From Elusimicrobiota bacterium (lineage in GTDB: Bacteria > Elusimicrobiota > Elusimicrobia > UBA1565): a DNA stretch of 64,000 nt. The notes under the pieces are model-generated. The model was not told where the DNA came from, made no database searches, and was given only the letters and a program-made list of their open reading frames with translations. The stretch spans positions 1 through 64,000 of the forward strand of contig JACRDO010000133.1 in the NCBI GenBank assembly GCA_016212885.1, written 5' to 3'. The stretch's first letter is position 1, and each line of letters begins with the position of its first letter. A program made the translations under genes and the position numbers. This document shows, one piece after another, positions 25,501 through 34,192 of this stretch.

Positions 25501-28500
25501 TTCCAGCCCACGTACACGTCGAGCCAGAACTTCTCGATGCGGTGGCTGTTGGCTCGGGCCATGGCCGCGGCCGAGGCCTGCCGGGCGCCGATCTCCTCCA
25601 GGCTTGAGGAATTGCGCGCCGCGAGGTCGAAGGCCTCCTGGAACGAGGAGAGCCGGACCGTTCCTCCGGAAGCGGAGGAAGGCCGCTCTGCGAGAGTACC
25701 GTCTAACTCCGCCCAGGCCGCGGCGACTGTCCGCTTGCCCTCAGCTGCCAGCAGGCCCGCGGTGACGTCCCGCCAGCGCGAGAAGGCCTCGCGCAGGCGG
25801 CTGTCGCCGACGAGGCCGTTGCGGTGTCCGGCCAGGGCGTCGAGCAGCTCCCGCCCGGCCGGCAGGGCCTGCGGGGCAAGGATGTCCGACTCGCGGCCCG
25901 CGGCCTTAGCCTGCAGGGCCTCCTTCTGCGCGCGCAGGCGGATCTCGCCGTAGACGGTCTTGATCTGCGCCAAGGACGCCTGCGCCTCGAGCCGGTAGGC
26001 GCCGTCCTTCTCTTTCGATGAAGGGTCGTAGATGGGCAGGCGCACGCTCCCGCCGAAGCCGAGGACCTGGCCGGCCATCAGGTCCTGCAGCTGGACCCCG
26101 AAGGAGAGGGTCAGGCGGTCCACCCACGGGAGCCAGTCGATGAGGTTGAAGCGGTCCTCCCCGAGCTCGGATTTGAGCGCCTCGCGGTCTAAGCCGCTGA
26201 GGACCTCCGCGAGCCGGTCCTCGGAGGAGAGTGTCCTGCGGATCTCAGCGAGGACTTCCCCGAGCTGGGATGCGTCCAGGTCTTTGAAAGGCAGGGCGTC
26301 CCCTTCCGCCCTGCCCGCGAGCAGGTTGTAGCGCACCGTCGCCGCGTTGAGCCCGGCCTGGGCCTGGGCCTCCCAGACCCGGCCCTCGGCGCGCATCGCG
26401 TCGGTCGGGGCGCGCTCGACCATGTAGCGCGCCATCTTGAGCTCCCACTGGGCCTGCGCCACGTCCAGCACCGCCTGCTGCCACTGCTTGCTCAAGCCGA
26501 TGAGGCGCTCCTGCAGACGCAGGCCTTCGCGGTAGAGGGATTCTGACCTGGCCTCGATCAAGGCCTTCTGGGTCTTGGTGAGGGTGAGCTCGGTCTGGGT
26601 CCCGGCCACGAACCCTCCGCCAGCGGCCCGGTCGCTCAGGTCGTACCCGACCGGGTTCGAGACGAAGCCGGCCATGCCCCGGATGCGCGTGTTGTCGAGC
26701 ACGGCCCCGGCCCGGCGCAGCTGGGCGATCTCGCGCGAGAGGCTGCCGATGTCCTGGGTGATGAGGCGCCGGCCAACGTCGTTCATGAAGACGCGCTTGA
26801 TCTCCTCGGCCGCGGCCGGGTCATTACCCTTCGAGGAGAACAGGCCTTCCATGTCCTCGTTGAAAGGCTTCAGCGCGCCTGAGCCCTGCAGGCCGTCCGA
26901 GGCGCCCTCCGCGACCGCGGCCCAGAGCTCTCCGAGCGTAAAGGCGCTGTTGAGCGAGAGGGTCAGCCGGTCCGGGATGCCGGCGTAGCGGCTGCCGTAG
27001 CTGGCCGAGAGGTTCGTATGGGTCCCCATGGCCTTCGAGGCTTCGAGGAAGTAGGTCTTGGCGTCGCCGAGCAGGCGGCCCTCGGCGCTCAGGGCGATGC
27101 CCTGCCGGGGCAGGGTCACGGAGACGCGGTCCGTGTAGGTGTTGTACTGCTCGCCGCGCTCCGCGCCCGCCCGGTTGCTGATGACCATCCACGGCTTGCC
27201 CGAGTCGTCCTTGATGGTGAAGCCCTTGATCACGCTGACTCCCGCCGAGTTCTGGGTGAAGTCGTCGGCGCCCTCCTGGCGCGCGACGTAGAAATCCACC
27301 GTGAAGGCGTCCGGGGACCCGATGAGGCGGGCGATGTCGAAGCTTGGGCCCAGCTGGGTCCGCGTGTAGGTCTTCCGGTCGCCCTTGGCGTCGATGACGA
27401 AGTCCTGGTTGAGATCCGGGTCTAAGCCGGTGAAGTCGAGGTTCACGGTCTGCAGGAAGGAGCGGGGGTCGTTGGCGAATATGCGCTGCTGCTCGGCGTT
27501 GAGCCTCATGACCTCGCTCAGCTTCAGCGAGGTCTTCACGCTGCCCCCGTAGAAGGCGGGCTTCTCCTGGGCGTTGCCCAGGGCGATGTCGGCGAAGCCG
27601 GCCGCGCCGACGTAGAGGCGGTCCCCGAAGAGCATCATCGCGAAGTCGTCGAAGACGAGCAGGCGGCTCTGGCGCGCCGAGGAGGCCATGGTCACGTTCT
27701 GCGGGATGTCCTGGATGAAGCGGTGGAGGTCCACGTTGAGGTAGTTGACCCAGTTCGACCCCTGCAGGGACTCGATCTGCGCCTCCACGCCCTTGTCTCC
27801 CCATGGGGCGTTCTCCTCGTTGGGCGGGCTCACGAACTGGTAGCCGCTGACGCTGACGTTATTGCCCCAGAGGCGCGCGACGTTGCCGAAGGTCACCGCG
27901 TTGGAGGACTCCAGCCCGTGGGGCACTGAGAACTGGGTCTGGTAGACGATGTAGAAGCCGTCCGCGTCGCCGAAGGAGAGGACCTGCGCGTCCGGGATGA
28001 GCCCGGAGAGGCCGGCTGGGTTGGCCAGGAGGTCCTGGCGCAGGCCCGCGAGGTTCCGGGTCGAGGGCTCGTTCTTGAGGATGCCCGCGAAGATCTGGTC
28101 GATGAAGCGCGTGAAGTCCCGCTTCGGGACCACCAGGGCCGCGGCGTCCCCCTCCGCTTCCGCGGGCAGGTACCACGCCCCGCGGGCCCCGCGGAGCGCG
28201 TTGATGCGCGAGAGCAGCGCGGGGCTCAGGCCGCCGGGGTCGTTTAAGTCGCGAAGCTCCTTCTCTAAGGAAGCCTGCGCCTCGTCCATGCCCTTGATGA
28301 GCCAGCGCACGATCTCGTGCTCCCTGGCTGCGCGCTCCTCGACCTCGCGGTACTGGATGTTCTGCTCCAGAACCGCGCGGGTCTTGTCCTGGAGGTCGCG
28401 GATGTTCTCCGCGGTGCGCCGGAGGGCGCTCTCGTGCGGGTCGTTGAGCTGGGCCAACCAGCCGGCCAGCTTGACGCGGTTGGTCTCGAGGTCCCGGTAG

Positions 28501-31500
28501 GTCTTGGCCAGGGCCTCCTTCATCTTGAGGACAGCCTCCCGCTCCGCGTCCGAGACCTGGGCCGAGGAGCCGTAGATGCGGCCCGTGGAATCGTAGTAGG
28601 TGTCGACGAGGTCCACGGTGCCGCTGCCCTCGCGGTCCCAGGCCGCCTTCTGGCCGAAGAAAGCCGCCACGGAGCCCGTGAGGCCGTTGAGCTCGCGGTA
28701 GACGGCCAGCTTGCGGTCCGTCACGGACTGCGCGCTCTCCCCGGAGCCGTTGGAGTCCACGTAGGCTTTGTCCGATTCGAGGTCAGCGATCGCGTGCTGG
28801 AGCCCGATCTTCGCCTGGCCCAGGATCTGCTCCGCGGCTGGGATGCGCTCCTCGAGGTTCTTGCGCGAGGCCGAGATGACGGCGTTGGAGTAGAGGAAGC
28901 GCGCGACCGCGTAGGAGGCCGAGGACTCCGGGGCGTTGGGCCCGCCCTGGTTTGTGGAGGGCGCCAGGCGCTTGGCCGTCTCCATGGCGAGGAGCGCGAC
29001 CTGCGTGTTGTCGTCCACCGTGGGCGAGGGCTGCGTGCCGGTGGGGACCCCCTCCGAGGAGCCGCCTCCCATGCTCACCGCCGCGCCCTTCGCCTTGTAG
29101 ATCTCGCCGATCTCGCTCAAGCGGTCCCCGAGCGCGCAGAGGGTCTTGTTGTCGATGAGGCTCTGGAGGATGTCCACGCTCCCTTGTCCTTCGGGGTCCA
29201 TGCCCGTGGGCAGGCGCAGGGAGGCGAGGCCGTACCGGCCGGCCGTCATCCTGTCGAGGCGCTCCAGGATGGAGTTGATGTCAGCTGCCTGAGCGTTGTA
29301 CTGGGCCGCGCGCCGGCTCTTCTCGGAGGAGTACCGGCTGATCTTGCGCGGCAGGCTGAAGGGCTGGGCCTCGCCGTAGATGTCCTCGGCGCCCGTAAAG
29401 TTCGGGTCCTTGCGGCGGCTCATCTCGTTGAGGAGCTCCTCGACGCCGCTGTGGCGGCCTTGGGCGTCGTCGTAGCCGCTCAGGTACCTCTGGTATTTCC
29501 GGCGGGTTCCCTCGATGTTCGAAAGGCCGGTCGCCTTGTCTCCGTCCGGGGCCCCGCTCGATGCCAAAGCCCAGGGCAGGGTCCGCTCCACGGCTTTCTG
29601 GGACGCGTCGTAGAGTTTCCTCTGGGCCGAGAAGAGGCGCGCCCACATGTCGCCCTTGGGGTCCATGGCCCGGATCTGGTCGTTCATGAACGGGATGAGG
29701 GCTTCCCGAACCATGGCCCTGGCGGCCTCGATCTTCGGCCGCATCTCCTGGGCGAGCATCGCGCGCTTGCGGTCTAGGAGCGCCTGGTTCTGGGCCGGGG
29801 AGTGGCTTCCGGCTTTGATGTAAGCCCGGTCCGCCTGGGCGTCGGTGAGGATGCGGCCCATCAAGGACACGACGCCCTCTAGCCCGCCCTGCGCGCGCGG
29901 GAGGGTGTTGGCGATCACGTCCTGCAGCTTGGAGGACGTGGCGTCGGCCTTGCTCCACCTCAGGACCGCGCGGCCCGCCTGGGGCAGGAGGCGCCCGACG
30001 CCCAGCAGGGCCATCTTCGCGCGGAAGATCTCCTGGGTGTCGGAGTTCGGGAAGTTCACCGCGGCCAGCTTGTCCGGGTAGGCCTCGATCGCGTCCTGGA
30101 GGGCCTTGAGCTCCAGCCCGGAGAGCATGGGCAGGTTCGCGCCGCTGACCGCTTGGTTGATCTCGCCGGCCAGCTGGTCCACCTGGCCGAGCAGGCGGCG
30201 CGCCTCCTCCCGGCCGCGGGAGAGGTTCTCGCGCTCCTGGGCCTGCCAGCGGACCAGGGAGATGGGATGGGATTCGCCGAAGTCGTCCGTCTCCGCGCCC
30301 GCGTAGCTCGGGCTGAGCCGGTTGCGGACTTCGGTCAAGAGCTTGTCGTAGTCGGCTTTCTGGGCCCGCCAGTAGGTCTCGCGCTCGTCTAAGATCTGCA
30401 GGGTCCGCTCGATGGTGGGGTTGACGAGCGGGCCCACATCGGGCACCCCGGGCACCGCGATGACGGCGATGCCAGCGAACTCAATCGGGGTCTGGTCCAG
30501 CTTGCGGACCCCGTCGTCGATCTTGCGCAGGTAGGTCTCGACCTCCGAGATGCTGGCCTCGAACCTCTTCAAGGAAAGATAATCGGGCTCCCCAGGCTTG
30601 CCGGCGCGCATCCATTCCACGATGGAGGGCAGGAGGGCCTGGCGGCGGCTGTATTCGGCCGCCGCGTTCAGGCTTAAGCCGGAATCCTCGGCGTCGATGC
30701 GCGCGAGCAGGGACTTCACGTCGGTCCGGAAGGCCGCGATGCGCTCCGCCGCGAGAGCGGTCTGCTCCTGCAGGTCCAGCATGTCCTTCATGGAGACCTG
30801 GTCGCTCTTCACGCTCTTGTCCACTTCCTGGCGCCAGGCGTCCGAGTTCCGCCTCATCCGCTCGGCCTCGGCTTTGGCCGCGTCGCTCGCCTGGCGGACC
30901 CCGTCGATCTTCGCGAGCTTTTTGTCGAGCAGCTGCTGCATGCCCGTGATGGCCTTCTGGGCGGCTGCGATCTCGTTGAGCGAGAAGGCGAGGTCCATGA
31001 CCGTGGCGAGCCGCGCCATGTTCTTGTGGAACTCGAGCATGTCCTTGCCGTTCCTGCGCTCGCGCAGGGCCGCGTTGCGGGTGGTATTGAGCGCGGAGAG
31101 GAGCTTCGAGAGGGCCTCCCGGTTGGCCAGCTCGGCTTTGGCCTGCTCGCGCAGTCCCTCGATGCGGCCCACGAGCTCGCCGACCCGCTTCTCAGTCTCG
31201 GCGTCCACGCGCGCAACGGTCCCCTGCTTGGGCCGGAACTCGGAGCGCTCGCCGCCGAGGTTCTCCAGGATGCCTTGAAGGGCTTTGAGGGAAGCTGTTT
31301 GGACCGCCTGGTCGTCAGCGTGGCCCGGGTTCTTGGTCCGCGGCAGGAGGGCCGCGTCGTAGAACTTTTCGAGCTTCTTGAGCGCTTCGAGCCGGCCCTC
31401 TTCCTCCGGCCGGCCCGCGGCCAGGTCCTTGATCTCGGCCATCTTCGCGCGGATGTAGGACTCGTCGCGGCCTTCCTGCAGGGCCTGCATCAGCTCGCGG

Positions 31501-34085
31501 TAGCGCTCGCGCTCAGCCGCGTCCACCGGGCGGCTCTGGCCGGCCATGGAATCGAGCCGGCCCTCTTGGAGCGAGGCCTGCGCTTCCAAGCCGCGGATGC
31601 GCTCGCGCGCCTGGCGGATGGCCTCGGCCAGGTCCCCGGGCTTGGGGCCCTTGTTCGAGTCGCTTTGCTGGGCGGCGGCGCCGACCACGGCGGCCACCAC
31701 GGAGCGGCCGGCCCCTCCGGCCCCGCCCGCCCCTCCGGCCTCGACGGCCTCGATGATCGGGTCCCCGCGCACGCCGGTCGTCAGGCCGCGCGTCAGGCGG
31801 TAGACGCTGTCGGTGAGGTTGAAGCCGAGGAGGTTCTGGAGCTTGTAGATGAGGATGTTGCCCCAGGTGATGGCGCCGCCGAAGGGGATGGGGCTCTCGC
31901 CCTGGGGCCGCTCCACCGCGGCGCCGATGGTCTGGAAGAGGCGGAACTCATGGCCGGTCCCGGCCTTGAAGGCCGGGGTGAGGGCCCGGTCCAGGGCTCC
32001 GGCGTAGCCCATGACGCCCTCGATCTCCGCGCCCACCATCATGAGCCCGGCCAGGGACTTGAGGTTCTGGGACCAGAAGGTCCGGCTCGCGAGGGTCCCG
32101 AACACGCCGTGCCACCAGAGCGCGCTCAAGGCCCGCGGCGGGGAAAGGGTCCCGTGGCGGCCGTCCATGAAGCGCTGCTTGAGGGCCGCGGGGAAAGTCA
32201 TGATGGAGGAGAGCACAAGGGAATTGAGCAGGGGTCCTATTGAAAGGTCGCCCACGAGGGCGTTCAAGGCGCCGCCGAGCACGGAGGAGGCGGCCCCACC
32301 CACCCAGGGCAAATGCGCCGCGGCTGCCGGCAGGGCCTGGAGCATTGCGAGCGCGGGCCCAAGGGCCGGCAGGGCGCTCAAGTGGATGGCGAGCAGGGGC
32401 AGGGGCAGGATGCCGGCCACCAGACCCATGGCGGCCGCGCTCAGGATGGCCATAGTGGCCCTGCGCCAGATGAACTGGAGCAGGGGCTGGATGAGCGGGG
32501 TCAGGAAGTATCTTAAGACCAGCCGGCCCGCCCGGGTCCCTCCAGCCTTTTCGAGGAGAGTGGGCTGGCGGAAGGCCGAGCGGCTCATGGCCGACTCAAG
32601 CCAGCGCTCGGAGGCGGCCTTCTCTTCCACGCTGCCGCCTTCCCTCGCGATCCGCTCGCGCTCCAGGGCGTCGCGCACCGCGAAGAAGTCCTCGGCGCCG
32701 TGGAAGAACTCGTAGGCGATATTGCGGCGGAAGTAGCCGAAGATGAAGGAATCGAAGAGGTGGTAGGGGAAGCGGATGAAGAAGCCGAGCACATGCTTCT
32801 GGATCTCGAAGCTCCTCTGCAGGACGCCCTTCATCCCGGGCGCGTAGCTCTTGTTGGCCAGCTTGCGCCAGGGCGCATCCTCGGCCTTCCTGCGCAGGCC
32901 GAGCTTCGCCATCAGCCGGCCGAAGGCGTCCGAGATCAGCCCGCCTTGGTACTTCTTGGAATCGAGGTGCGAGAACTCCTCGCGGTTGGCGCGCTGGAGG
33001 CGGTCGTAGACCGCGAGCCAGGCGGCGCGGTCCTTGATGCGGTAGCGCTCGCCCAGGTCCACGACCTTGGCGTGGGCGATTCCGAATTGCCTTGAGATCT
33101 GCTCGATGATGCGGGGCACGTCCGCGCCCGCGGGGAGAGCCTTCAGCGACGAATCGTGCCGGACCCCGCGCACCCGGCGGAAGCCGAAGAAGTCCTCTTC
33201 GATGTGCTTGGAGGAGGCCGGGGGCTCTGGCTTCTCTTCGGCCTTCGCGGCCGGGGCAGCGTCTGCCGGGGGCCGGACTTCGATGTGCGACACGAGGTAG
33301 ATCTTGCCGCTTGCATCGGTGGTGGCCTGGTAGCGGCCTGCGCGGACCGCCGCCGCGACCACGCGGCCGTCCAAGGGCTGGAAGGAGGCGGCATCGTAGC
33401 TGTAGACGTACGCCGGGCCGCCCTTGCTCAACTGCTCGGCCGCTTCATCAGCGGAGAGCCGGCGCACGCCTTGTGCAAATCCCTTGGGGGTGGTCTGGTC
33501 CGGGCGCAGGTCCACGGCGCTGGGGCGGGAAGCCTGGGCCGCCACTCCGTCCTTGAGCTCATCGAAGCTCTTCTCAGCCCACTCGCGCGATGAGCCGTCG
33601 CCCTGCAGGGTCTCGGCTGAGGGCTTGAGGTTCTCTGCTTGCGGGTTCTCCGCAGCAGGGGCCGGCTTCTGCTCGGCGTTCTCCGTGAGGACCTCGTGGG
33701 ACACGGCCTTGAGCATTCCCCAAGCTTTCTTCTCATCCTGAGCTTTCTCGATGACGGGCTGGAGTATCCGCGATGGAAGGGCCTGCTGGATCTTCACCGG
33801 GGCGTGGATGTCCGCTGAAACGCTGGGGGCTGAAACCGAGCGCCTGACGCCTGGCATGGACACCGTGGGCAGGGCCGCGCCGGTCTTCAGGGCGCTTGGC
33901 TGGAACTGAAGGCTTTGCGGCTGGATGCTGACCGGAACGACTGTGGCCGGAAGGCCTGCGCTCTGTCCCGCTTTGGCCGCCTGCGCCATGTCCTGGGCCG
34001 AGGCGTAGATCGCGAGGGTTCCGGGGGTGGTGAGGAGGAGGGAGAGCGCGACGGCAACGGCCAGAAGCTTCCGCGCTACTTTCAC
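19596..34085 (-). CDS. Giant exported protein (4829 aa) with TolC-like segments and a C-terminal membrane anchor
   Basis: The chosen start is a GTG at 34085, giving a signal peptide (VKVARKLLAVAVALSLLLTT). A TTG 60 bases upstream is in frame but adds a charged leader. Residues about 520-720 are hydrophobic with several possible membrane segments. From about 820 the protein is dominated by long Ala/Glu/Arg/Leu helices, predicted coiled coils. Around 2650-3000 the pattern resembles outer-membrane efflux (TolC/OEP) proteins: a beta-rich LTLSFGVQLQDL, then GWNLTSSGVGWIP, then a helical hairpin ending RLAAEEARATLNYLLG. The C-terminus has a Pro-rich stretch (PQSPQGPQSPGD), one helix (WIGWAATAMAAALAAWWIF) and RRRHQ, a tripartite anchor or sorting-signal layout. 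Two identical 28-bp repeats lie inside. No stop or frameshift interrupts 14.5 kb, so it is clearly maintained. Possibly an envelope-spanning or surface fibre protein; function unknown. Confidence 0.85.
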   Translation of the reverse strand: MKVARKLLAVAVALSLLLTTPGTLAIYASAQDMAQAAKAGQSAGLPATVVPVSIQPQSLQFQPSALKTGAALPTVSMPGVRRSVSAPSVSADIHAPVKIQQALPSRILQPVIEKAQDEKKAWGMLKAVSHEVLTENAEQKPAPAAENPQAENLKPSAETLQGDGSSREWAEKSFDELKDGVAAQASRPSAVDLRPDQTTPKGFAQGVRRLSADEAAEQLSKGGPAYVYSYDAASFQPLDGRVVAAAVRAGRYQATTDASGKIYLVSHIEVRPPADAAPAAKAEEKPEPPASSKHIEEDFFGFRRVRGVRHDSSLKALPAGADVPRIIEQISRQFGIAHAKVVDLGERYRIKDRAAWLAVYDRLQRANREEFSHLDSKKYQGGLISDAFGRLMAKLGLRRKAEDAPWRKLANKSYAPGMKGVLQRSFEIQKHVLGFFIRFPYHLFDSFIFGYFRRNIAYEFFHGAEDFFAVRDALERERIAREGGSVEEKAASERWLESAMSRSAFRQPTLLEKAGGTRAGRLVLRYFLTPLIQPLLQFIWRRATMAILSAAAMGLVAGILPLPLLAIHLSALPALGPALAMLQALPAAAAHLPWVGGAASSVLGGALNALVGDLSIGPLLNSLVLSSIMTFPAALKQRFMDGRHGTLSPPRALSALWWHGVFGTLASRTFWSQNLKSLAGLMMVGAEIEGVMGYAGALDRALTPAFKAGTGHEFRLFQTIGAAVERPQGESPIPFGGAITWGNILIYKLQNLLGFNLTDSVYRLTRGLTTGVRGDPIIEAVEAGGAGGAGGAGRSVVAAVVGAAAQQSDSNKGPKPGDLAEAIRQARERIRGLEAQASLQEGRLDSMAGQSRPVDAAERERYRELMQALQEGRDESYIRAKMAEIKDLAAGRPEEEGRLEALKKLEKFYDAALLPRTKNPGHADDQAVQTASLKALQGILENLGGERSEFRPKQGTVARVDAETEKRVGELVGRIEGLREQAKAELANREALSKLLSALNTTRNAALRERRNGKDMLEFHKNMARLATVMDLAFSLNEIAAAQKAITGMQQLLDKKLAKIDGVRQASDAAKAEAERMRRNSDAWRQEVDKSVKSDQVSMKDMLDLQEQTALAAERIAAFRTDVKSLLARIDAEDSGLSLNAAAEYSRRQALLPSIVEWMRAGKPGEPDYLSLKRFEASISEVETYLRKIDDGVRKLDQTPIEFAGIAVIAVPGVPDVGPLVNPTIERTLQILDERETYWRAQKADYDKLLTEVRNRLSPSYAGAETDDFGESHPISLVRWQAQERENLSRGREEARRLLGQVDQLAGEINQAVSGANLPMLSGLELKALQDAIEAYPDKLAAVNFPNSDTQEIFRAKMALLGVGRLLPQAGRAVLRWSKADATSSKLQDVIANTLPRAQGGLEGVVSLMGRILTDAQADRAYIKAGSHSPAQNQALLDRKRAMLAQEMRPKIEAARAMVREALIPFMNDQIRAMDPKGDMWARLFSAQRKLYDASQKAVERTLPWALASSGAPDGDKATGLSNIEGTRRKYQRYLSGYDDAQGRHSGVEELLNEMSRRKDPNFTGAEDIYGEAQPFSLPRKISRYSSEKSRRAAQYNAQAADINSILERLDRMTAGRYGLASLRLPTGMDPEGQGSVDILQSLIDNKTLCALGDRLSEIGEIYKAKGAAVSMGGGSSEGVPTGTQPSPTVDDNTQVALLAMETAKRLAPSTNQGGPNAPESSASYAVARFLYSNAVISASRKNLEERIPAAEQILGQAKIGLQHAIADLESDKAYVDSNGSGESAQSVTDRKLAVYRELNGLTGSVAAFFGQKAAWDREGSGTVDLVDTYYDSTGRIYGSSAQVSDAEREAVLKMKEALAKTYRDLETNRVKLAGWLAQLNDPHESALRRTAENIRDLQDKTRAVLEQNIQYREVEERAAREHEIVRWLIKGMDEAQASLEKELRDLNDPGGLSPALLSRINALRGARGAWYLPAEAEGDAAALVVPKRDFTRFIDQIFAGILKNEPSTRNLAGLRQDLLANPAGLSGLIPDAQVLSFGDADGFYIVYQTQFSVPHGLESSNAVTFGNVARLWGNNVSVSGYQFVSPPNEENAPWGDKGVEAQIESLQGSNWVNYLNVDLHRFIQDIPQNVTMASSARQSRLLVFDDFAMMLFGDRLYVGAAGFADIALGNAQEKPAFYGGSVKTSLKLSEVMRLNAEQQRIFANDPRSFLQTVNLDFTGLDPDLNQDFVIDAKGDRKTYTRTQLGPSFDIARLIGSPDAFTVDFYVARQEGADDFTQNSAGVSVIKGFTIKDDSGKPWMVISNRAGAERGEQYNTYTDRVSVTLPRQGIALSAEGRLLGDAKTYFLEASKAMGTHTNLSASYGSRYAGIPDRLTLSLNSAFTLGELWAAVAEGASDGLQGSGALKPFNEDMEGLFSSKGNDPAAAEEIKRVFMNDVGRRLITQDIGSLSREIAQLRRAGAVLDNTRIRGMAGFVSNPVGYDLSDRAAGGGFVAGTQTELTLTKTQKALIEARSESLYREGLRLQERLIGLSKQWQQAVLDVAQAQWELKMARYMVERAPTDAMRAEGRVWEAQAQAGLNAATVRYNLLAGRAEGDALPFKDLDASQLGEVLAEIRRTLSSEDRLAEVLSGLDREALKSELGEDRFNLIDWLPWVDRLTLSFGVQLQDLMAGQVLGFGGSVRLPIYDPSSKEKDGAYRLEAQASLAQIKTVYGEIRLRAQKEALQAKAAGRESDILAPQALPAGRELLDALAGHRNGLVGDSRLREAFSRWRDVTAGLLAAEGKRTVAAAWAELDGTLAERPSSASGGTVRLSSFQEAFDLAARNSSSLEEIGARQASAAAMARANSHRIEKFWLDVYVGWNLTSSGVGWIPAIGATGFGVMPAPTFELKPEELKELQVRRGEGQSRYFEAFKMKLEADLSVEIFRSAVMLQNSQRAVDILESEVVPQAKTQAQLDSAQRRLVSARLAAEEARATLNYLLGYEKGGADWRMSPEKALADLKIILADKNALAADKAVLSARVEVARAVETMADKNLKAEELRVEPVSLVVRSLGRLIHALSDEGIGNPDLAAAARIQTLEAERAEESFEADAAARKARAAAELSQARRRLAKLENRGDAESRLAALGLRTQSAVLEAALARMGVSEGASIQNAEAPLSYVELGERLAEGKQAAFAAAREPQVSLLDPQTVRYQSLAAARYYDVKTSLGGDPVGKSFLEGWVEVRLRSQDTPAEVLLALAKLRTDKADRAFRNDVSAARAQARILLAQFETDVRLLRWAKDERRAQEGRGKDFYRFVRQLEDRVEARAAEIEALIGMPQGTPTEALTRLVPSDPSGSESPERIAARLIAQSQDEALGQFARTIFENGLPRTASGGDTSSGYPSVGLPKLGAEDDISPQIKADVIAERMSFKGFTPVGAFGVFRGRGVGAAFLEAPDPRSIERSLESVLSDSLRRELLAQGRMQELTLKLHLLMKGVSDKALLLERQHELALAAQDELRAAALRQTRGLAGPDDVLAAEQRLVSAWTAFTQTASEAKNDFAALVAELEALGFDSRSVLQPTARPLDPAPEARKSPQARVFEHLSRRMLDADFAGRLGSFLRAQGLPADQANGIEELGRVYRRMSQDADIVRHGDVAPALKLDALVKADVEGRRARLQGALSDAWAAMGLEARKGFIDFLKGENRRDIAGSESARAHTEAVIEAMREAFAAGFEKPFAVQGAADKLDALRRERDAARQALLEDYLTDLRGPAEFVLRDLALDAYLKAVTAYDEAVVRLFDSKELRSDPVLARRLDAVYGLKDALARQKALAQRGRGLLAIDALLMLEDARLAALQWRRASHAEFDEVLASADRLSRLRESWLSGDLKGLSPLYAATKTDGGRRLWTIEGWHTQEDVDKLLAAGQITKDPEGRLWLKPAGSGDKLEVVSGVDLAESRRSRAQSGAESAGLRAKVYEALEKSDFALVGLDGGAAKGISYEEASALASKDRGVFYFAAEPGPSGLRAAVHPLKALWSDPAGTETIVYLGAQILSRDRFPTLEALKEHLSRLSKSDPAEAAQFFRLEAGPEGVRKMLEAAQEQRLRHVRAGWMGVKLQTYGFAVDKSGKVAALYMTKDDFDEAAKALRGAADLLPKTIRLLEAAREKAAAAADAAQRQRALSDGESLRYQLVQKEVRERISAQAGAGKPKGEIDRLVSADKDFKAAQKRMSESFERTAKLDEARLDALRKADEALRDLKEAGKVAAAAGLWAKLGGFYLAALKEAGASDAELAEQKSFLERCGEFSLYVTRDAALLIDEGHTLIGVSAEPALGARRLDDRFGRAQGALKVVRGEVFAAVLDRDQTLVSLYMDGDSVESAAKAWQLKAVSGRTTGGRLPTANGGGTSSGYPSVGSRLDPNLRLLHYVEPASGLPVMLNRRYLISRLEGAGRKLTEAENWGLMPWNWGNLLLEAPKGVLRTPIELLTGEDPRQQGYLGRVYLRKIEGGATEHHGFFRRIAGKLDVLDILPDPVQWYFDPSQFPKEADLDSPLLPGQNLYDKDLAAGEHDLHYGKQAISRGVSGSVEDLLNARKRVLSFFEGGVEETWLATRRGRAGLYLSSSVEEKPGLEQLEKALDDPDVAFSPGSEGRGEVRLSGEPGHIEVDKVERRLRIRPGARQYGSIEEGLAKLPALIERNRQASTKDRERFAADLTAAENELRDALSARRAVDARLGALSDEAHARAWRIGAQEALEARMRALAQDLARLREELAREQRHLRELEAEPARPPKPAAPQSPQGPQSPGDPLHPQNPVSPAQAHLPWAWIGWAATAMAAALAAWWIFRRRHQIPIPRNLRGRAS
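20931..20958. repeat. 28-bp in-frame repeat, copy 1
   Basis: Identical over 28 bp to 23937-23964. In the coding frame both give TSSGYPSVG preceded by a Gly-rich stretch. The copies lie 3006 bp (1002 codons) apart, so the frame is the same. The flanks diverge, but in both cases run into GGxTSSGYPSVG after a basic or proline-containing segment (GGRLPTANGG here). Confidence 0.85.
23937..23964. repeat. 28-bp in-frame repeat, copy 2
   Basis: Second copy of the repeat at 20931-20958, encoding GGDTSSGYPSVG after NGLPRTAS. It is short, identical in DNA and inserted between unrelated helical stretches, so a recently spread palindromic or linker element is more likely than domain homology. Confidence 0.85.
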
Positions 34086-34168
34086 ACTATTAGTGTAGTG
34101 GATATAGGCACGCCTCGGATGAGCCCATGGGCTGGAAAAACGCAATATAATGGCCCAAGATCCGTTGG

Positions 34169-34179
34169 GACCTAGGGCC
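34169..34179. promoter_or_regulatory. Shared 11-bp motif upstream of the giant gene
   Basis: GACCTAGGGCC here is identical to 43540-43550. It lies about 84-94 bases upstream of the giant gene's GTG, as the other copy lies about 97-107 bases upstream of the SecA-like gene. The minus-strand reading is GGCCCTAGGTC. The related words AGGGCCTAGG occur at 47173-47182 and 47221-47230, in the gap next to the 1163-aa gene. Candidate binding site for a common regulator. Confidence 0.4.
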
Positions 34180-34192
34180 TAAAAGAGCCGGG

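Noticed and set aside
34086-34145. TTG at 34145 as the start of the giant gene
   Set aside because: It would add about 20 residues before the signal peptide and includes the promoter-like TATATC and TACACT words.
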